Part shown: in pieces, positions 7,734 through 15,679 of the stretch
Position numbering within the stretch: the first letter of the stretch is position 1
Layout of the letters: each line of letters begins with the position of its first letter
Assembly: GCA_902784475.1 (NCBI GenBank)
Contig: CACZUX010000023.1
Span: 1-53,060, forward strand
Reading direction: 5' to 3'
DNA length: 53,060 nucleotides
Source of the DNA: an uncultured Bacteroidales bacterium
GTDB taxonomy: Bacteria; Bacteroidota; Bacteroidia; Bacteroidales; Bacteroidaceae
Made by a program: the position numbers and the translations under genes
The notes under the pieces: generated by a model
What the model saw: only the letters and a program-made list of their open reading frames with translations
The model's database searches: none
Told to the model about the DNA's origin: nothing

Positions 7734-10096
7734 AGCATCGTGGAAACGAGCCAGGCTACCAGCCAGGCCACCAGACATTGGGTGATGACGATGATGAGCG
7801 CCCAACGGCTGCCCAACTCGCGACGCACGGTGGCGATGGCGGCAACGCAGGGGGTGTAGAGCAGGCAGAAGACCATCAGCGTGTAGCAGGTGGTGGCCGT
7901 CAGGGTGGCCTGCAGGGTCTCGGGCGTGAAGAGTCCGCCCAGGGTGCTCACGACGCTCTCCTTGGCCAGGAAGCCGCAGATGAGGGCGGTGACGATGCGC
8001 CAGTCGCCGAGTCCGAGGGGCTCGAAGAGTACGGCAACGGGTGCGGCAATCTGAGCCAGCATGCTGTCGTGGTTGCTCGTCACGGTGTCGAGGCGGAAGT
8101 CAAAAGTCTGGAACACCCAGATGACGATGCTTGCCATAAAGATGACGGTGAAGGCGCGCTCTAGGAAGTCTTTGGCCTTGTCCCACAGCAGATGGCCCAC
8201 ATTGCGGGCAACGGGCATGCGGTAGTTGGGAAGCTCCATGACGAAAGGTACGGCTTCTCCGCGGAAGGCGGTGTGCTTGAGGACGATGGCCACAAGGATG
8301 CCCGTGAGGATGCCGATGAGATACATCGAGGTCATCACCCACGCGCCGTTGCCGGGGAAGAAGGCCGCCACGAAGAAGGCGTAGATGGGAATCTTGGCGG
8401 TGCACGACATGAAGGGCGTGAGCAGGATGGTCATCTTGCGGTCGCGCTCACTGGGCAGCGTGCGTGAAGCCATGATGCTGGGCACGGAGCAGCCGAAGCC
8501 CATCAGCAGCGGCACGATGCTGCGTCCCGACAGGCCCAGGCGGCGCAACGGACGGTCCATCACGAAGGCGATGCGGGCCATGTAGCCGCTGTCTTCCAGC
8601 ATGGAGAGGCAGAAGAAGAGGCAGACGATGACGGGCAGGAAAGAGAGCACGGAGCCCACGCCGGCGAGAATGCCGTCGGTGACGAGCGAGTGCACCGTCG
8701 GGGCGATGTCCCACGAAGAGAGCAGGTCGTCGATCCACGCGGTGGAGGCGTCGATGCCTTCTTCGAAGAGCTCCTGAAACCAAGCCCCCACGCTGTTGAA
8801 GGTGAACCAGAAGACGAGCGCCATGATGCCGATGAAGGCGGGCAGGGCGGTCCAGCGTCCGGTCAGAATGTTGTCGATGCGATGGCTGCGCCGGTGTTCG
8901 CGGCTCTCTTTGGGGTGCACCACCGTGCGGGCCGTGACGTTCAGGATGAAGGCGTAGCGCATATCGGCCATAGCGGCCTGACGGTCGAGTCCGCGCTCCT
9001 CTTCCATCTGGGCGAGCAGGTGTTCTACCGTTTCACGCTCGTTCTGCGAGAGGTCGAGTGCGTCACGTGTGAGCGTGTCGCCCTCAATGAGTTTGTTGGC
9101 GGCAAATCGTAGGGGGATGCCGGCTCTCTCGGCGTGATCCTCAACGAGGTGCATGATGGCGTGGAGCGAACGGTGGACGGCAGAGCGGATGCCCGAAGAG
9201 GGGCAGAAGTCCTGTCGGGCCGGTCCTTCCTGATAGCGCGCCACGTGGAGCACGTGGTCGATGAGCTCGTCCACACCCTCTCCGTCGACGGCGCGAATGG
9301 GCACCACGGGGATGCCGAGCAGATGCTCCAGCTCGTTGACGCGTACGGCGCCGCCCTGACTCTCCAGTTCGTCGATGAAGTTAAGGGCCAGCACCATCGG
9401 GCGTCCCAGTTCCATAAGCTGCATGGTGAGGTAGAGGCTGCGCTCGATGCAGGTGGTGTCGATGATGTTGATGATGGCGTCGGGCTTCTGCTCCAGCACG
9501 AAGCGGCGTGAGACCACTTCCTCGTTCGTGTAGGGCGAGAGGGAGTAGATGCCCGGCAGATCGGTGATGGTCACTTCGGGGTGGCCCTTCACGGTGCCGT
9601 CCTTGCGCTCCACGGTGACGCCGGGAAAATTGCCCACGTGCTGATTGCTGCCCGTGAGGGTGTTGAAGAGAGTGGTCTTGCCGCAGTTCTGATTGCCCAC
9701 CAGCGCCAGATGTACGGGAGATCCGGGAGCAGCGCCTTGAGGCTTCGAGGGCAGAAGGGCACTCTGTTCTTCGTGGTAGCGTCCGCCTTCACCCAAACCG
9801 GGATGGGGAATCTCCTGAGTGTTGGCGACGTAGGCCTTCTCGTCGGGATCCTCCTCCGGTGCGGAGCGCTTCAGATCGGTGTCGATGGTGATTTTGGCAG
9901 CATCCGCCTTGCGCATGGTCAGTTCGTAGCCGTGGATGCGCACCTCGATGGGATCGCCCATAGGGGCGTGCTTGACGAGCGTGACACGCACGCCGGGTAT
10001 GACGCCCATATCCAAAAGATGTTGCCGCAAGGCACCGTCGCCGCCGACAGCGACGATGCGGGCGGATTGTGCTAAAGAGAGTTCGGAAAGATTCAC
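7730..10096 (-). CDS. feoB: Ferrous iron transporter, FeoA-FeoB fusion
   Basis: A 788-residue inner-membrane Fe(II) importer. Residues 1-75 are a FeoA-type SH3-like domain (LDMGVIPGVRV, then YELTMRKADA). A linker to about residue 125 follows, then the FeoB G domain with P-loop GNQNCGKTT (about 134-142), G2/G3 region VGNFPGVTVE and DLPGIYSL, and NFIDE as the G4-like segment. The C-terminal half has the two Gate blocks, including GFGCSVPSIMASRT and MSCTAKIPIYAFF, whose Cys residues line the pore, and further membrane helices. Translation starts at GTG overlapping the upstream TGA (GTGA), so expression is coupled to the RsbW-like gene. FeoA fused to FeoB is common in Bacteroidota. Confidence 0.95.
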   Translation of the reverse strand: MNLSELSLAQSARIVAVGGDGALRQHLLDMGVIPGVRVTLVKHAPMGDPIEVRIHGYELTMRKADAAKITIDTDLKRSAPEEDPDEKAYVANTQEIPHPGLGEGGRYHEEQSALLPSKPQGAAPGSPVHLALVGNQNCGKTTLFNTLTGSNQHVGNFPGVTVERKDGTVKGHPEVTITDLPGIYSLSPYTNEEVVSRRFVLEQKPDAIINIIDTTCIERSLYLTMQLMELGRPMVLALNFIDELESQGGAVRVNELEHLLGIPVVPIRAVDGEGVDELIDHVLHVARYQEGPARQDFCPSSGIRSAVHRSLHAIMHLVEDHAERAGIPLRFAANKLIEGDTLTRDALDLSQNERETVEHLLAQMEEERGLDRQAAMADMRYAFILNVTARTVVHPKESREHRRSHRIDNILTGRWTALPAFIGIMALVFWFTFNSVGAWFQELFEEGIDASTAWIDDLLSSWDIAPTVHSLVTDGILAGVGSVLSFLPVIVCLFFCLSMLEDSGYMARIAFVMDRPLRRLGLSGRSIVPLLMGFGCSVPSIMASRTLPSERDRKMTILLTPFMSCTAKIPIYAFFVAAFFPGNGAWVMTSMYLIGILTGILVAIVLKHTAFRGEAVPFVMELPNYRMPVARNVGHLLWDKAKDFLERAFTVIFMASIVIWVFQTFDFRLDTVTSNHDSMLAQIAAPVAVLFEPLGLGDWRIVTALICGFLAKESVVSTLGGLFTPETLQATLTATTCYTLMVFCLLYTPCVAAIATVRRELGSRWALIIVITQCLVAWLVAWLVSTML

Positions 10097-10509
10097 TGTG
10101 TTCGGGAATAAGTCATGGTGAGGATGTTGCAGCCTTCACGGCGCTCGTAGTTGACATCGCTCATGCATTGTTTGATTAGGAAGATGCCGAGGCCGCCGAT
10201 TTCGCGGTCTTCGGCCGACAGCGTGATGTCCACTTCGGGTGCATTTTCCAGCGGGTTGAAGGGAATGCCCTCATCGGTGAGAATGAATTGTATCTGATGC
10301 TCGTCGGCGACGACGTCGAGACGGAACTCCTTGCCTGTCTCTCCGGGATAAGCGTAGCGGATGACGTTGGAGCAGGCTTCTTCGAGGGCCAAATGCAGAT
10401 TGAATCCTGCTGCCGGATCCAGACTTTCTGCTTCGGCAAGAGTCTCCATGAACTCGGCCAGGCGGTCGATTTCGGAGAGGTCATCGTGGAGAACGAGCTG
10501 GTATTTCAT
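10093..10509 (-). CDS. RsbW-like ATP-binding protein (GHKL/HATPase_c, anti-sigma type)
   Basis: A 138-residue single-domain GHKL ATPase like RsbW/SpoIIAB. The N box is EEACSNVIRYAYPG, the G1-like motif is LTDEGIPFNP and the G2 box is GGLGIFLIKQCM. Such proteins are serine kinases that hold a sigma factor or phosphorylate a STAS-domain antagonist. No sigma factor or STAS partner is next to it here. The ATG at 10509 (MKYQLVLHDDL) is preferred; longer in-frame starts run into the peptidase gene upstream. It lies 29 bases after the M16 stop and its own stop overlaps the FeoAB start. Its position in an iron-uptake operon is unexplained. Confidence 0.8.
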   Translation of the reverse strand: MKYQLVLHDDLSEIDRLAEFMETLAEAESLDPAAGFNLHLALEEACSNVIRYAYPGETGKEFRLDVVADEHQIQFILTDEGIPFNPLENAPEVDITLSAEDREIGGLGIFLIKQCMSDVNYERREGCNILTMTYSRTQ

Positions 10510-10538
10510 AGCGTTTCGTGTTGTTGGCTGATTCGGGG

Positions 10539-11664
10539 TTAACGGTAGATGAGTGTGGTGAGATTCTCGGGCATCATCACCTCGAGGGCCACTTCGTAGA
10601 GCTCTTGGGCGGTGAGACGGTCGATGGCGCTGATGAGTTCTTCGGGGGTGCGGTAGTGCCCGTAGTGGAGCATGCGTTTGCCCATGCCGAGCGCCACCTC
10701 TTCGCGGTTTTCGTAGGAGAGCATCACCTGTCCCTTCAGCTGCCTTTTGGCGGCATTGAGGGCGCGCTCGCTCAGAGGTGCGGCAGTGAGTCGTTCCAAC
10801 TCCTTGGTTACCAGGCGGCGACAGCGCTTCACGTCCTTCTGGTCGCAGCCGAAGTAGATGCTCCACACGCCGGTGTCGGTGTAGGTCGTCAGGGAGCTCT
10901 GCACGGTGTAGACCAGTCCGGCCTTTTCGCGGAGCGCCATGTTCAGGCGGCTCGACATTGCCGGTCCGCCCAGGATGTTGTTGAGCAGTACGAGGGCCAG
11001 ATGCCTGCGGTCTTTGCCGCCGTAGGCCGCATGTCCCATCATCACGTGGGCCTGGTGGGTGTGCTTCTCTATGATGACTTCACGCGCCATAAACGAACAT
11101 CAGGCTGTTTTCGGGTTTATACATCCGGCGGGCGAAGGCTTTTACGTCGTCGCTGCGGTAGCCTTTCAGCGCTTCTGCCTTGCCCAGAATGCTGCGTCCG
11201 AGGGGTTGTCCCTCGAAGATCAGGGCTTCGAAGTCGTCGTAGATAAGCTCTGCGGGCGAGTCGTTGTAGCTCTCGATTTCGTCGAGCACCACCTCCACCT
11301 CGTGGCGCATCTCCTCTTCGGGATAGGTGCTGTGGAAGACGATGTCGAGCAGCAGTTCTGCGGCGCGCCCCACGTATTGGGCTTCGCAGGCGCAGTAGAA
11401 CACGGTCTCCTCCTTTCCCGTGAAGGCGTTGAGCTCGCCGCCGACGCTCTCCATGCGGCGGATGATGGCGGTGGCGTTGCGGCGTTCGGTACCTTTGAAG
11501 GAGAGGTGCTCCAGGAAGTGGGCCATGCCGCTTTCGCTGTCCAGTTCGTCGCGCGTGCCGGCCTTCACGGCGATGCCCACATAGACCACCCGCGAGGGCG
11601 TTCCGGCGCTCACGAATCTCATGCCTTCGGGCAGTTTGGCCTTTATGGAGGAGATGTTTACCAC
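10539..11664 (-). pseudogene. M16 (insulinase-family) zinc peptidase, split by an out-of-frame junction
   Basis: Two overlapping reading frames make one M16 protein. The first (11664 to 11080, 194 residues, GTG start) has the inverted zinc motif HFLEH (residues 49-53), the third ligand Glu in VVLDEIE (about 129), and stops right after ENSLMFVYGA. The second (11090 to 10539, 183 residues) starts at an ATG 8 bases upstream of that stop and supplies the second domain (HQAHVMMG, NNILGGPAMSSRLN, LVYTVQSS). In related proteins about 35-40 residues lie between these blocks; they are absent here. An internal deletion that also shifted the frame explains this best. The overlap could permit coupled translation of two half-proteins, so loss of function is likely but not certain. 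It is the first gene of the feo group. Confidence 0.8.
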
Positions 11665-11687
11665 CTAATTATTATAATAATTCCCTG

Positions 11688-11695
11688 CAAAGATA
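11688..11695 (-). promoter_or_regulatory. -7 promoter element of the M16-HATPase-feoAB group
   Basis: TATCTTTG on the minus strand, 24 bases before the GTG start of the M16 gene. No other minus-strand promoter is evident before feoB, so this may drive the whole group. Confidence 0.6.
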
Positions 11696-11830
11696 CGAAA
11701 AAGCTTTCAAAAAACAAAGTTTCGGTTCGCTTTTTCTTTCCGTTTAGCCTCCATTTCTCTTTTTTCGCTGTTCCCGAACGTTTAGGGAAAATAACTGTGT
11801 CAAAATGAATGGAAATTCAATCTTTTTTCA

Positions 11831-11838
11831 TATCTTTG
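11831..11838 (+). promoter_or_regulatory. -7 promoter element of the Sel1 lipoprotein gene
   Basis: TATCTTTG located 26 bases before the ATG at 11864, matching the Bacteroidota consensus. Confidence 0.6.
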
Positions 11839-11863
11839 CCCCATATCATTAACGAAATCAGTC

Positions 11864-12832
11864 ATGAAAAACTTTAAAATCATCACCGTTTCCGCTTTTA
11901 GCCTCATACTTTCTGCCTGTGGCGGCAAGTCTGTTGATATCGTCATTCCCGACAACAATTGCCCCAACGACAAGACACTGGTGACGAAAGCTTTGAACGG
12001 CGACGAAGAGGCCGGATTGCAAATCGCCCACATGTACTATAACGGCGAGGGAGTGATACAGGACTACACTGAAGCCATCAAATGGTACAGATACTGGGCG
12101 GAGAGAGGTAATCCCTATGCTCAATATTATATGGGCATCTGCCATGATGAGGGTCGTGGCCTTGAAGCCAGTCTCACCAAGGCGATGGACTACTACAAGC
12201 AGAGCTTTTTGGAGTTCAAATCCCGTGCAGAAAAGGGGGACAAGGATGCCATGCTCTATTTGGGCAAGTTGTATTCCCAGGGTAAATATGTCACGAAGGA
12301 CCTGTCTGCTGCAGTGAAATGGTACCGCGAAGCGGCGGAGCAGGGTGATGCGAAGGCCCAGTACACGCTGGGTTCATGCTACGATGAGGGTCGCGGCGTG
12401 GCAAGAAACAGTGAGGAGGCCGTGAAGTGGTACCGTCAGGCGGCCGATCAGGGCAATGCCGAAGCGCAATGTGCATTAGGTGCCTGCTTCGAGGAAGGAC
12501 GCGGCGTGGAGAAGTCAGACACAGAAGCCGTGAAGTGGTATCGCCTTTCGGCCGAGCAGGGCAATGCCGATGCACAGTGTAATCTGGGCTACTGCTACGA
12601 CGAGGGTATCGGTGTGGAGCAATCGGCCGGAGAGGCCGTCAACTGGTATCGGCTTTCAGCCGAGCAGGGTAATGCCACCGCGCAGAACAATCTCGGCTAC
12701 TGCTACGAGACCGGAACCGGAGTAGAGGCATCGTTGAATGAAGCCATCAAATGGTATAAACTCAGTGCCAAACAGGGCAACGAGAGCTCCATCGCTAATC
12801 TGCGGTCCAAGGGCATTACAGACTACGATTAA
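11864..12832 (+). CDS. Sel1-repeat lipoprotein
   Basis: A 322-residue protein with a lipoprotein signal (ITVSAFSLILSACGGK, lipobox LSAC) followed by a tandem array of about seven to eight Sel1-like repeats. Each repeat is around 36 residues and shows the pattern A...LG.CY.EGRGV......A.KWYR.AAEQGNA, for example AQYTLGSCYDEGRGV and AQCNLGYCYDEGIGV. Sel1 repeats form a superhelical alpha-solenoid used for protein-protein contacts, so this is probably a scaffold in the periplasm or on the outer-membrane lipid layer. The partner cannot be told from sequence. It has its own promoter; the AraC regulator gene follows 42 bases downstream. Confidence 0.88.
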   Translation: MKNFKIITVSAFSLILSACGGKSVDIVIPDNNCPNDKTLVTKALNGDEEAGLQIAHMYYNGEGVIQDYTEAIKWYRYWAERGNPYAQYYMGICHDEGRGLEASLTKAMDYYKQSFLEFKSRAEKGDKDAMLYLGKLYSQGKYVTKDLSAAVKWYREAAEQGDAKAQYTLGSCYDEGRGVARNSEEAVKWYRQAADQGNAEAQCALGACFEEGRGVEKSDTEAVKWYRLSAEQGNADAQCNLGYCYDEGIGVEQSAGEAVNWYRLSAEQGNATAQNNLGYCYETGTGVEASLNEAIKWYKLSAKQGNESSIANLRSKGITDYD

Positions 12833-12874
12833 CCGGGAACCGCCATTTGCGGAAACTTCACGGCTTGCGCATCG

Positions 12875-14059
12875 ATGACACAGCTCCTCACTTCGCTGCC
12901 CATGCTGGTTTGCCTGTTCTGGTTTGCCACGTTGACAAGCGACGTCGTGTTGGCCCGAATGCGCATGGAGGCGACAACGACAGTTCAGGGATGGATGCGC
13001 CCGCGATGTTACCTGCTGTTATTTCTGATTGTTACAGCCGGACTCTATTTGGGCCACTATATCTACTTCAACCACCAGACATCCCTGCTGCCATCGTCCG
13101 ATTCGTTCTATGCGGCTGCCAATCTGGCTGTCTACCCCCTCTACTATCTCTACATCTGTACGCTCACACAGCGCGACGGCATCCGGCGGTGGCAAATGGC
13201 GCTGCTGTTGCCGGCTCTTGTGGGCGGTACGACAGTCGCTTTGCTCTACGGGCAGATGAACGCGGATGAGGCGACGCTTTTCATCGAACAGTATCTCTAT
13301 CGGGGCGAACATCCGGAGGCGAGCCTGTTGGTTACATGCCAAATGTATGTTCACGATGTGTGCAAGGCGGTGTTTGGCGTGTTGGTTATTACGGTGTTCT
13401 TGTTGGGCAATCGCAGTATCGCGCAGTATGAGTATTTGCTCAACAACAGTTATGCCAGCACCGAAAACAAATCACTCGTCTCGCTCCACCACATGCTGAT
13501 GGCCTTCGTAGTCACATCGGCAGCATCTTTCGTGTGCAACCTTGTGGGGCGCCACCGTTTTGTGGACTCCCAATGGCTGCTCAGTTTCCCCTCCGCAGCT
13601 TTTTCTGTGTTGCTCTTCGCTATAGGTTACATCGGAAGCCGCACGCAGTTCAACATATGGCACATAGAGCAGGATGAACGGGAAGACTGTTCTTCCGAGA
13701 ATTCTGCAGTCGCTACGGAGTCGGATTTCCTGCTTTTACGCCAGCGCATAGAGTGCCTTATGAGTGAAGAGCAGCTTTATCTGCAGCCTAATCTGAAGAT
13801 TGCAGACCTTTCGGCTCGTTTGGCCACCAACCGCAACTACATCTATCAGGCCATCAACCGGGAGATGAAGATGTCGTTCTCCGAATATATCAACCGCATG
13901 CGTGTTGCGTACGCTCAGGCATTGATTGATGAGAACCCCAGAATGCCGTTGGCGGAAGTGGCGGAAAGGTCGGGATTCAACAGCGGAACGTCCTTCTACC
14001 GTAACTTCAAACTGTACGTGCACATCAGCCCCAAGAAGTATCAGGAGGGGAAACACTAG
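12875..14059 (+). CDS. Membrane-anchored AraC-family transcriptional regulator
   Basis: A 394-residue protein. The N-terminal two thirds hold about six or seven hydrophobic helices (for example CYLLLFLIVTAGLYLGHYIYF, MALLLPALVGGTTVALLY and AFSVLLFAIGYIG). The last ~100 residues are an AraC-type double helix-turn-helix: LKIADLSARLATNRNYIYQAIN, then the family signature AEVAERSGFNSGTSFYRNFKLYVHISPKKYQE. This architecture is common in Bacteroidetes, where the membrane part may sense a signal or simply tether the regulator. Targets are unknown; the flanking Sel1 and barrel genes are candidates. An imperfect 16-bp inverted repeat lies 24 bases after the stop. Confidence 0.88.
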   Translation: MTQLLTSLPMLVCLFWFATLTSDVVLARMRMEATTTVQGWMRPRCYLLLFLIVTAGLYLGHYIYFNHQTSLLPSSDSFYAAANLAVYPLYYLYICTLTQRDGIRRWQMALLLPALVGGTTVALLYGQMNADEATLFIEQYLYRGEHPEASLLVTCQMYVHDVCKAVFGVLVITVFLLGNRSIAQYEYLLNNSYASTENKSLVSLHHMLMAFVVTSAASFVCNLVGRHRFVDSQWLLSFPSAAFSVLLFAIGYIGSRTQFNIWHIEQDEREDCSSENSAVATESDFLLLRQRIECLMSEEQLYLQPNLKIADLSARLATNRNYIYQAINREMKMSFSEYINRMRVAYAQALIDENPRMPLAEVAERSGFNSGTSFYRNFKLYVHISPKKYQEGKH

Positions 14060-14082
14060 ATCCTGACGTTTTTTTAGATTTC

Positions 14083-14132
14083 ACCGAAAAATCCCATGGC
14101 GTAGTGAAAAAACGGTCATGGGAATTTTCGGT
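14083..14132. repeat. Imperfect 16-bp inverted repeat
   Basis: ACCGAAAAATCCCATG (14083-14098) and CATGGGAATTTTCGGT (14117-14132) pair with one mismatch across an 18-base loop. A T run precedes it and none follows on the plus strand, so it is an atypical terminator for the araC-type gene. It could instead be an operator or a minus-strand terminator. Confidence 0.6.
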
Positions 14133-14203
14133 AATTAATCGTCCAATTGCGAATATGAATGCTTTTTCTGTGAAAATGAAAGGAATTAAACAACGAATTT
14201 TAA

Positions 14204-14211
14204 TACATTTG
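14204..14211 (+). promoter_or_regulatory. -7 promoter element of the barrel protein gene
   Basis: TACATTTG fits the -7 consensus and lies 48 bases before the ATG at 14260, leaving an AT-rich leader of about 40 bases. Confidence 0.5.
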
Positions 14212-14259
14212 CAAAAAAATTTAAAAATCATAATATTGTTTAATCTAAAACCTACGATT

Positions 14260-15045
14260 ATGAACAATCTGAAGTTATTTGTAACAGTATTCGCAATGGC
14301 TATTGCCATGAATGCAGGTGCACAGTCTAAGACAACGGCCAAGTCCAAGTCGGTCACCACTACTACGGCAGCTCCTGCCAAGAAGACCACTACAGCGGCT
14401 CCTGTCAAGAAGACGACCACAACCACAAGAGCCACAACCACTGCGGCTCCTGCCAAGAAGAAGTCTTCCAGTGTCAGCAACAGCGGTTATGATCCCAAGT
14501 TGCATTTTATGATTGAAACCAAGCTCGGTTCCGGTTTTGGTGGAAACTTTGTTTTGGAGAAGGAATACCACAAGTATGTAGCTGTTGACTTCTTCAGCAT
14601 CGGTTACACCAGCGATGACTGGCATGTCAACAACCACAGAATCAGTGTCAAAGTTGGTGCCCGCGGTTACTCTCCCAGCTGGTGGGGTGGCAGAATGCGT
14701 GCATACACCGACCTCGCTCTGGGTTATGAGTGCAACATTTTCCCAGGTGGCTCCTATGTTTATGGATATGATTATGACTATGATCTTTCCGATTATGCTG
14801 ACATCTTAAGCGATTATGGTTATGGTGAGTATGCTTCCTACCTCGGAGACTATAGTTCCTATGTCGGAAGTTCTAGTTCCGGAGTGTACGAAACCTCGAC
14901 CCAGACATATCACGGCTTCGGCCTTTCGTGGGGTGTCGGTATTCACATGTTTAAGCACTTCTACATTGGCTACAGCTTGGATTTCACCACAGCTGCTTAT
15001 GCTAGCTACACGACCCACTTTGCCAAGTTCGGTTTCAGATTCTAA
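14260..15045 (+). CDS. Outer-membrane beta-barrel protein with Thr/Ala/Lys-rich N-terminal segment
   Basis: A 261-residue protein. The ATG at 14260 gives MNNLKLFVTVFAMAIAMNAGAQ, a signal peptide; an upstream in-frame start at 14104 adds 52 residues before it and lies upstream of the promoter. Residues ~23-75 are low complexity with repeats of the type TTTAAPAKK. Alternating amphipathic strands follow, with a Tyr/Asp/Ser-rich region (YVYGYDYDYDLSDY, then YSSYVGSSSS), ending FAKFGFRF with a C-terminal Phe as in barrel proteins. The function is unknown. DNA here is clearly more AT-rich than in flanking genes. A good intrinsic terminator follows. Confidence 0.75.
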   Translation: MNNLKLFVTVFAMAIAMNAGAQSKTTAKSKSVTTTTAAPAKKTTTAAPVKKTTTTTRATTTAAPAKKKSSSVSNSGYDPKLHFMIETKLGSGFGGNFVLEKEYHKYVAVDFFSIGYTSDDWHVNNHRISVKVGARGYSPSWWGGRMRAYTDLALGYECNIFPGGSYVYGYDYDYDLSDYADILSDYGYGEYASYLGDYSSYVGSSSSGVYETSTQTYHGFGLSWGVGIHMFKHFYIGYSLDFTTAAYASYTTHFAKFGFRF

Positions 15046-15063
15046 ACCGTTTTCAAGTTAATA

Positions 15064-15098
15064 CAAAAAGGCGCTTCCAAGTTGGGGCGCCTTTTTTG
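15064..15098. terminator. Intrinsic terminator, bidirectional
   Basis: AAAAAGGCGC and GCGCCTTTTTT form a strong stem around a 10-base loop with a T run on the plus strand and, because the left arm is A-rich, also on the minus strand. It ends the barrel gene and could also end a minus-strand transcript started near 15205. Confidence 0.85.
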
Positions 15099-15205
15099 TT
15101 GGAAGGCTCAATAACAGTAAGTCAAAGAACGCTTGGACGTTGTCCGGGCTTTCTCCCGCGCTCGCGTTGGTGCACTGCAGAGTCTGCGCAGGGGGACGCT
15201 TTCGA
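15064..15205 (-). ncRNA. Candidate small RNA between repeat-borne promoter and terminator
   Basis: The minus strand has a good -7 element (TATCTTTG, 15218-15211) and, about 140 bases downstream, the bidirectional terminator at 15098-15064, with no credible protein gene between. The intervening sequence contains GC-rich self-complementary stretches. This is the layout of a small RNA gene, but no known family is recognised. Confidence 0.25.
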
Positions 15206-15206
15206 C

Positions 15207-15270
15207 GGTGCAAAGATACGGCAGCGCCATTGCGGTCTAAAATATTTTCGCAACTATTTTCGAAAAAATC
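15207..15270 (-). repeat. Intergenic repeat, copy A, carrying a -7 promoter element
   Basis: About 60 bases beginning GGTGCAAAGATACGGCAGCG are closely matched at 39285-39348. The shared core contains CATTGCGGTCTAAAAT followed by an A/T-rich tail. On the minus strand it contains TATCTTTG (15218-15211). The rest of the 15046-15424 gap holds short direct repeats of TGTGATTTTGTGAC type just to the right (15275-15302). Confidence 0.75.
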
Positions 15271-15424
15271 GCGCTGTGATTTTGTGACTTGTGATTTTGT
15301 GACAATAAGCACCTCCCACATTGCTGGGCATCTGTATTATAGTGGTTATAATTATTATAAAATTCTACTCTGACTGTTTCTCCTGTTGGTCCACCACCTT
15401 AATGTCACAGAGTCACATGTCACA

Positions 15425-15568
15425 ATGTCCCAATACATGCACAACGTGGTCAAGGCGCTGGGGTATGCCGACCAGCAGAAAGCTATCAAGATGCATGTTG
15501 ATAATGAAGACAAGCTGACCCGACAAATTGTCGTATCAGGTCAGAAGCGAAACGTTATCTTCATTTAA
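15425..15568 (+). pseudogene. BRO-N phage antirepressor domain remnant
   Basis: A 47-codon open frame contains VVKALGYADQQKAIKMHV followed by DNEDKL and SGQKRNVIFI. This matches the middle of BRO-N domains, in which an ALGY..P..AI..HV..EDK pattern is followed by a G..R.V.FI strand. The start of the domain and everything after its first half are missing, so this is a fragment of a phage or mobile-element antirepressor gene. It sits next to an intergenic repeat and short direct repeats, consistent with a scar of past integration. Confidence 0.55.
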
Positions 15569-15580
15569 AAATTAAAAGTT

Positions 15581-15613
15581 AAGGCCACGGAGCGCAATCT
15601 CGATGGCCTTTTT
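15581..15613 (+). terminator. Intrinsic terminator
   Basis: AAGGCCA (15581-15587) pairs with TGGCCTT (15604-15610) and a T run follows. Inner bases GGAG and CTC extend the stem. It would isolate the BRO-N remnant from the flavodiiron gene. Confidence 0.55.
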
Positions 15614-15637
15614 CTTGGTTATTTCGAAATCATTTCG

Positions 15638-15645
15638 TATCTTTG
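15638..15645 (+). promoter_or_regulatory. -7 promoter element of the flavodiiron gene
   Basis: TATCTTTG. Transcription from it would begin near 15652, only about 7 bases before the ATG at 15659 but 28 before the ATG at 15680, which favours the latter start. Confidence 0.6.
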
Positions 15646-15679
15646 CCCCGTATCTTTAATGAAAGTTGTCACGAAACTA

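Noticed and set aside
14140-14260. Longer N-terminus for the barrel protein from an ATG at 14104
   Set aside because: The added residues precede a clear signal peptide and lie upstream of a good -7 element, so they are probably not translated.
15096-15385. Small open frames across intergenic repeat copy A
   Set aside because: A similar peptide (KIRQRHCGLK) occurs at copy B only because the DNA repeat is shared; there are no start signals and no domain.
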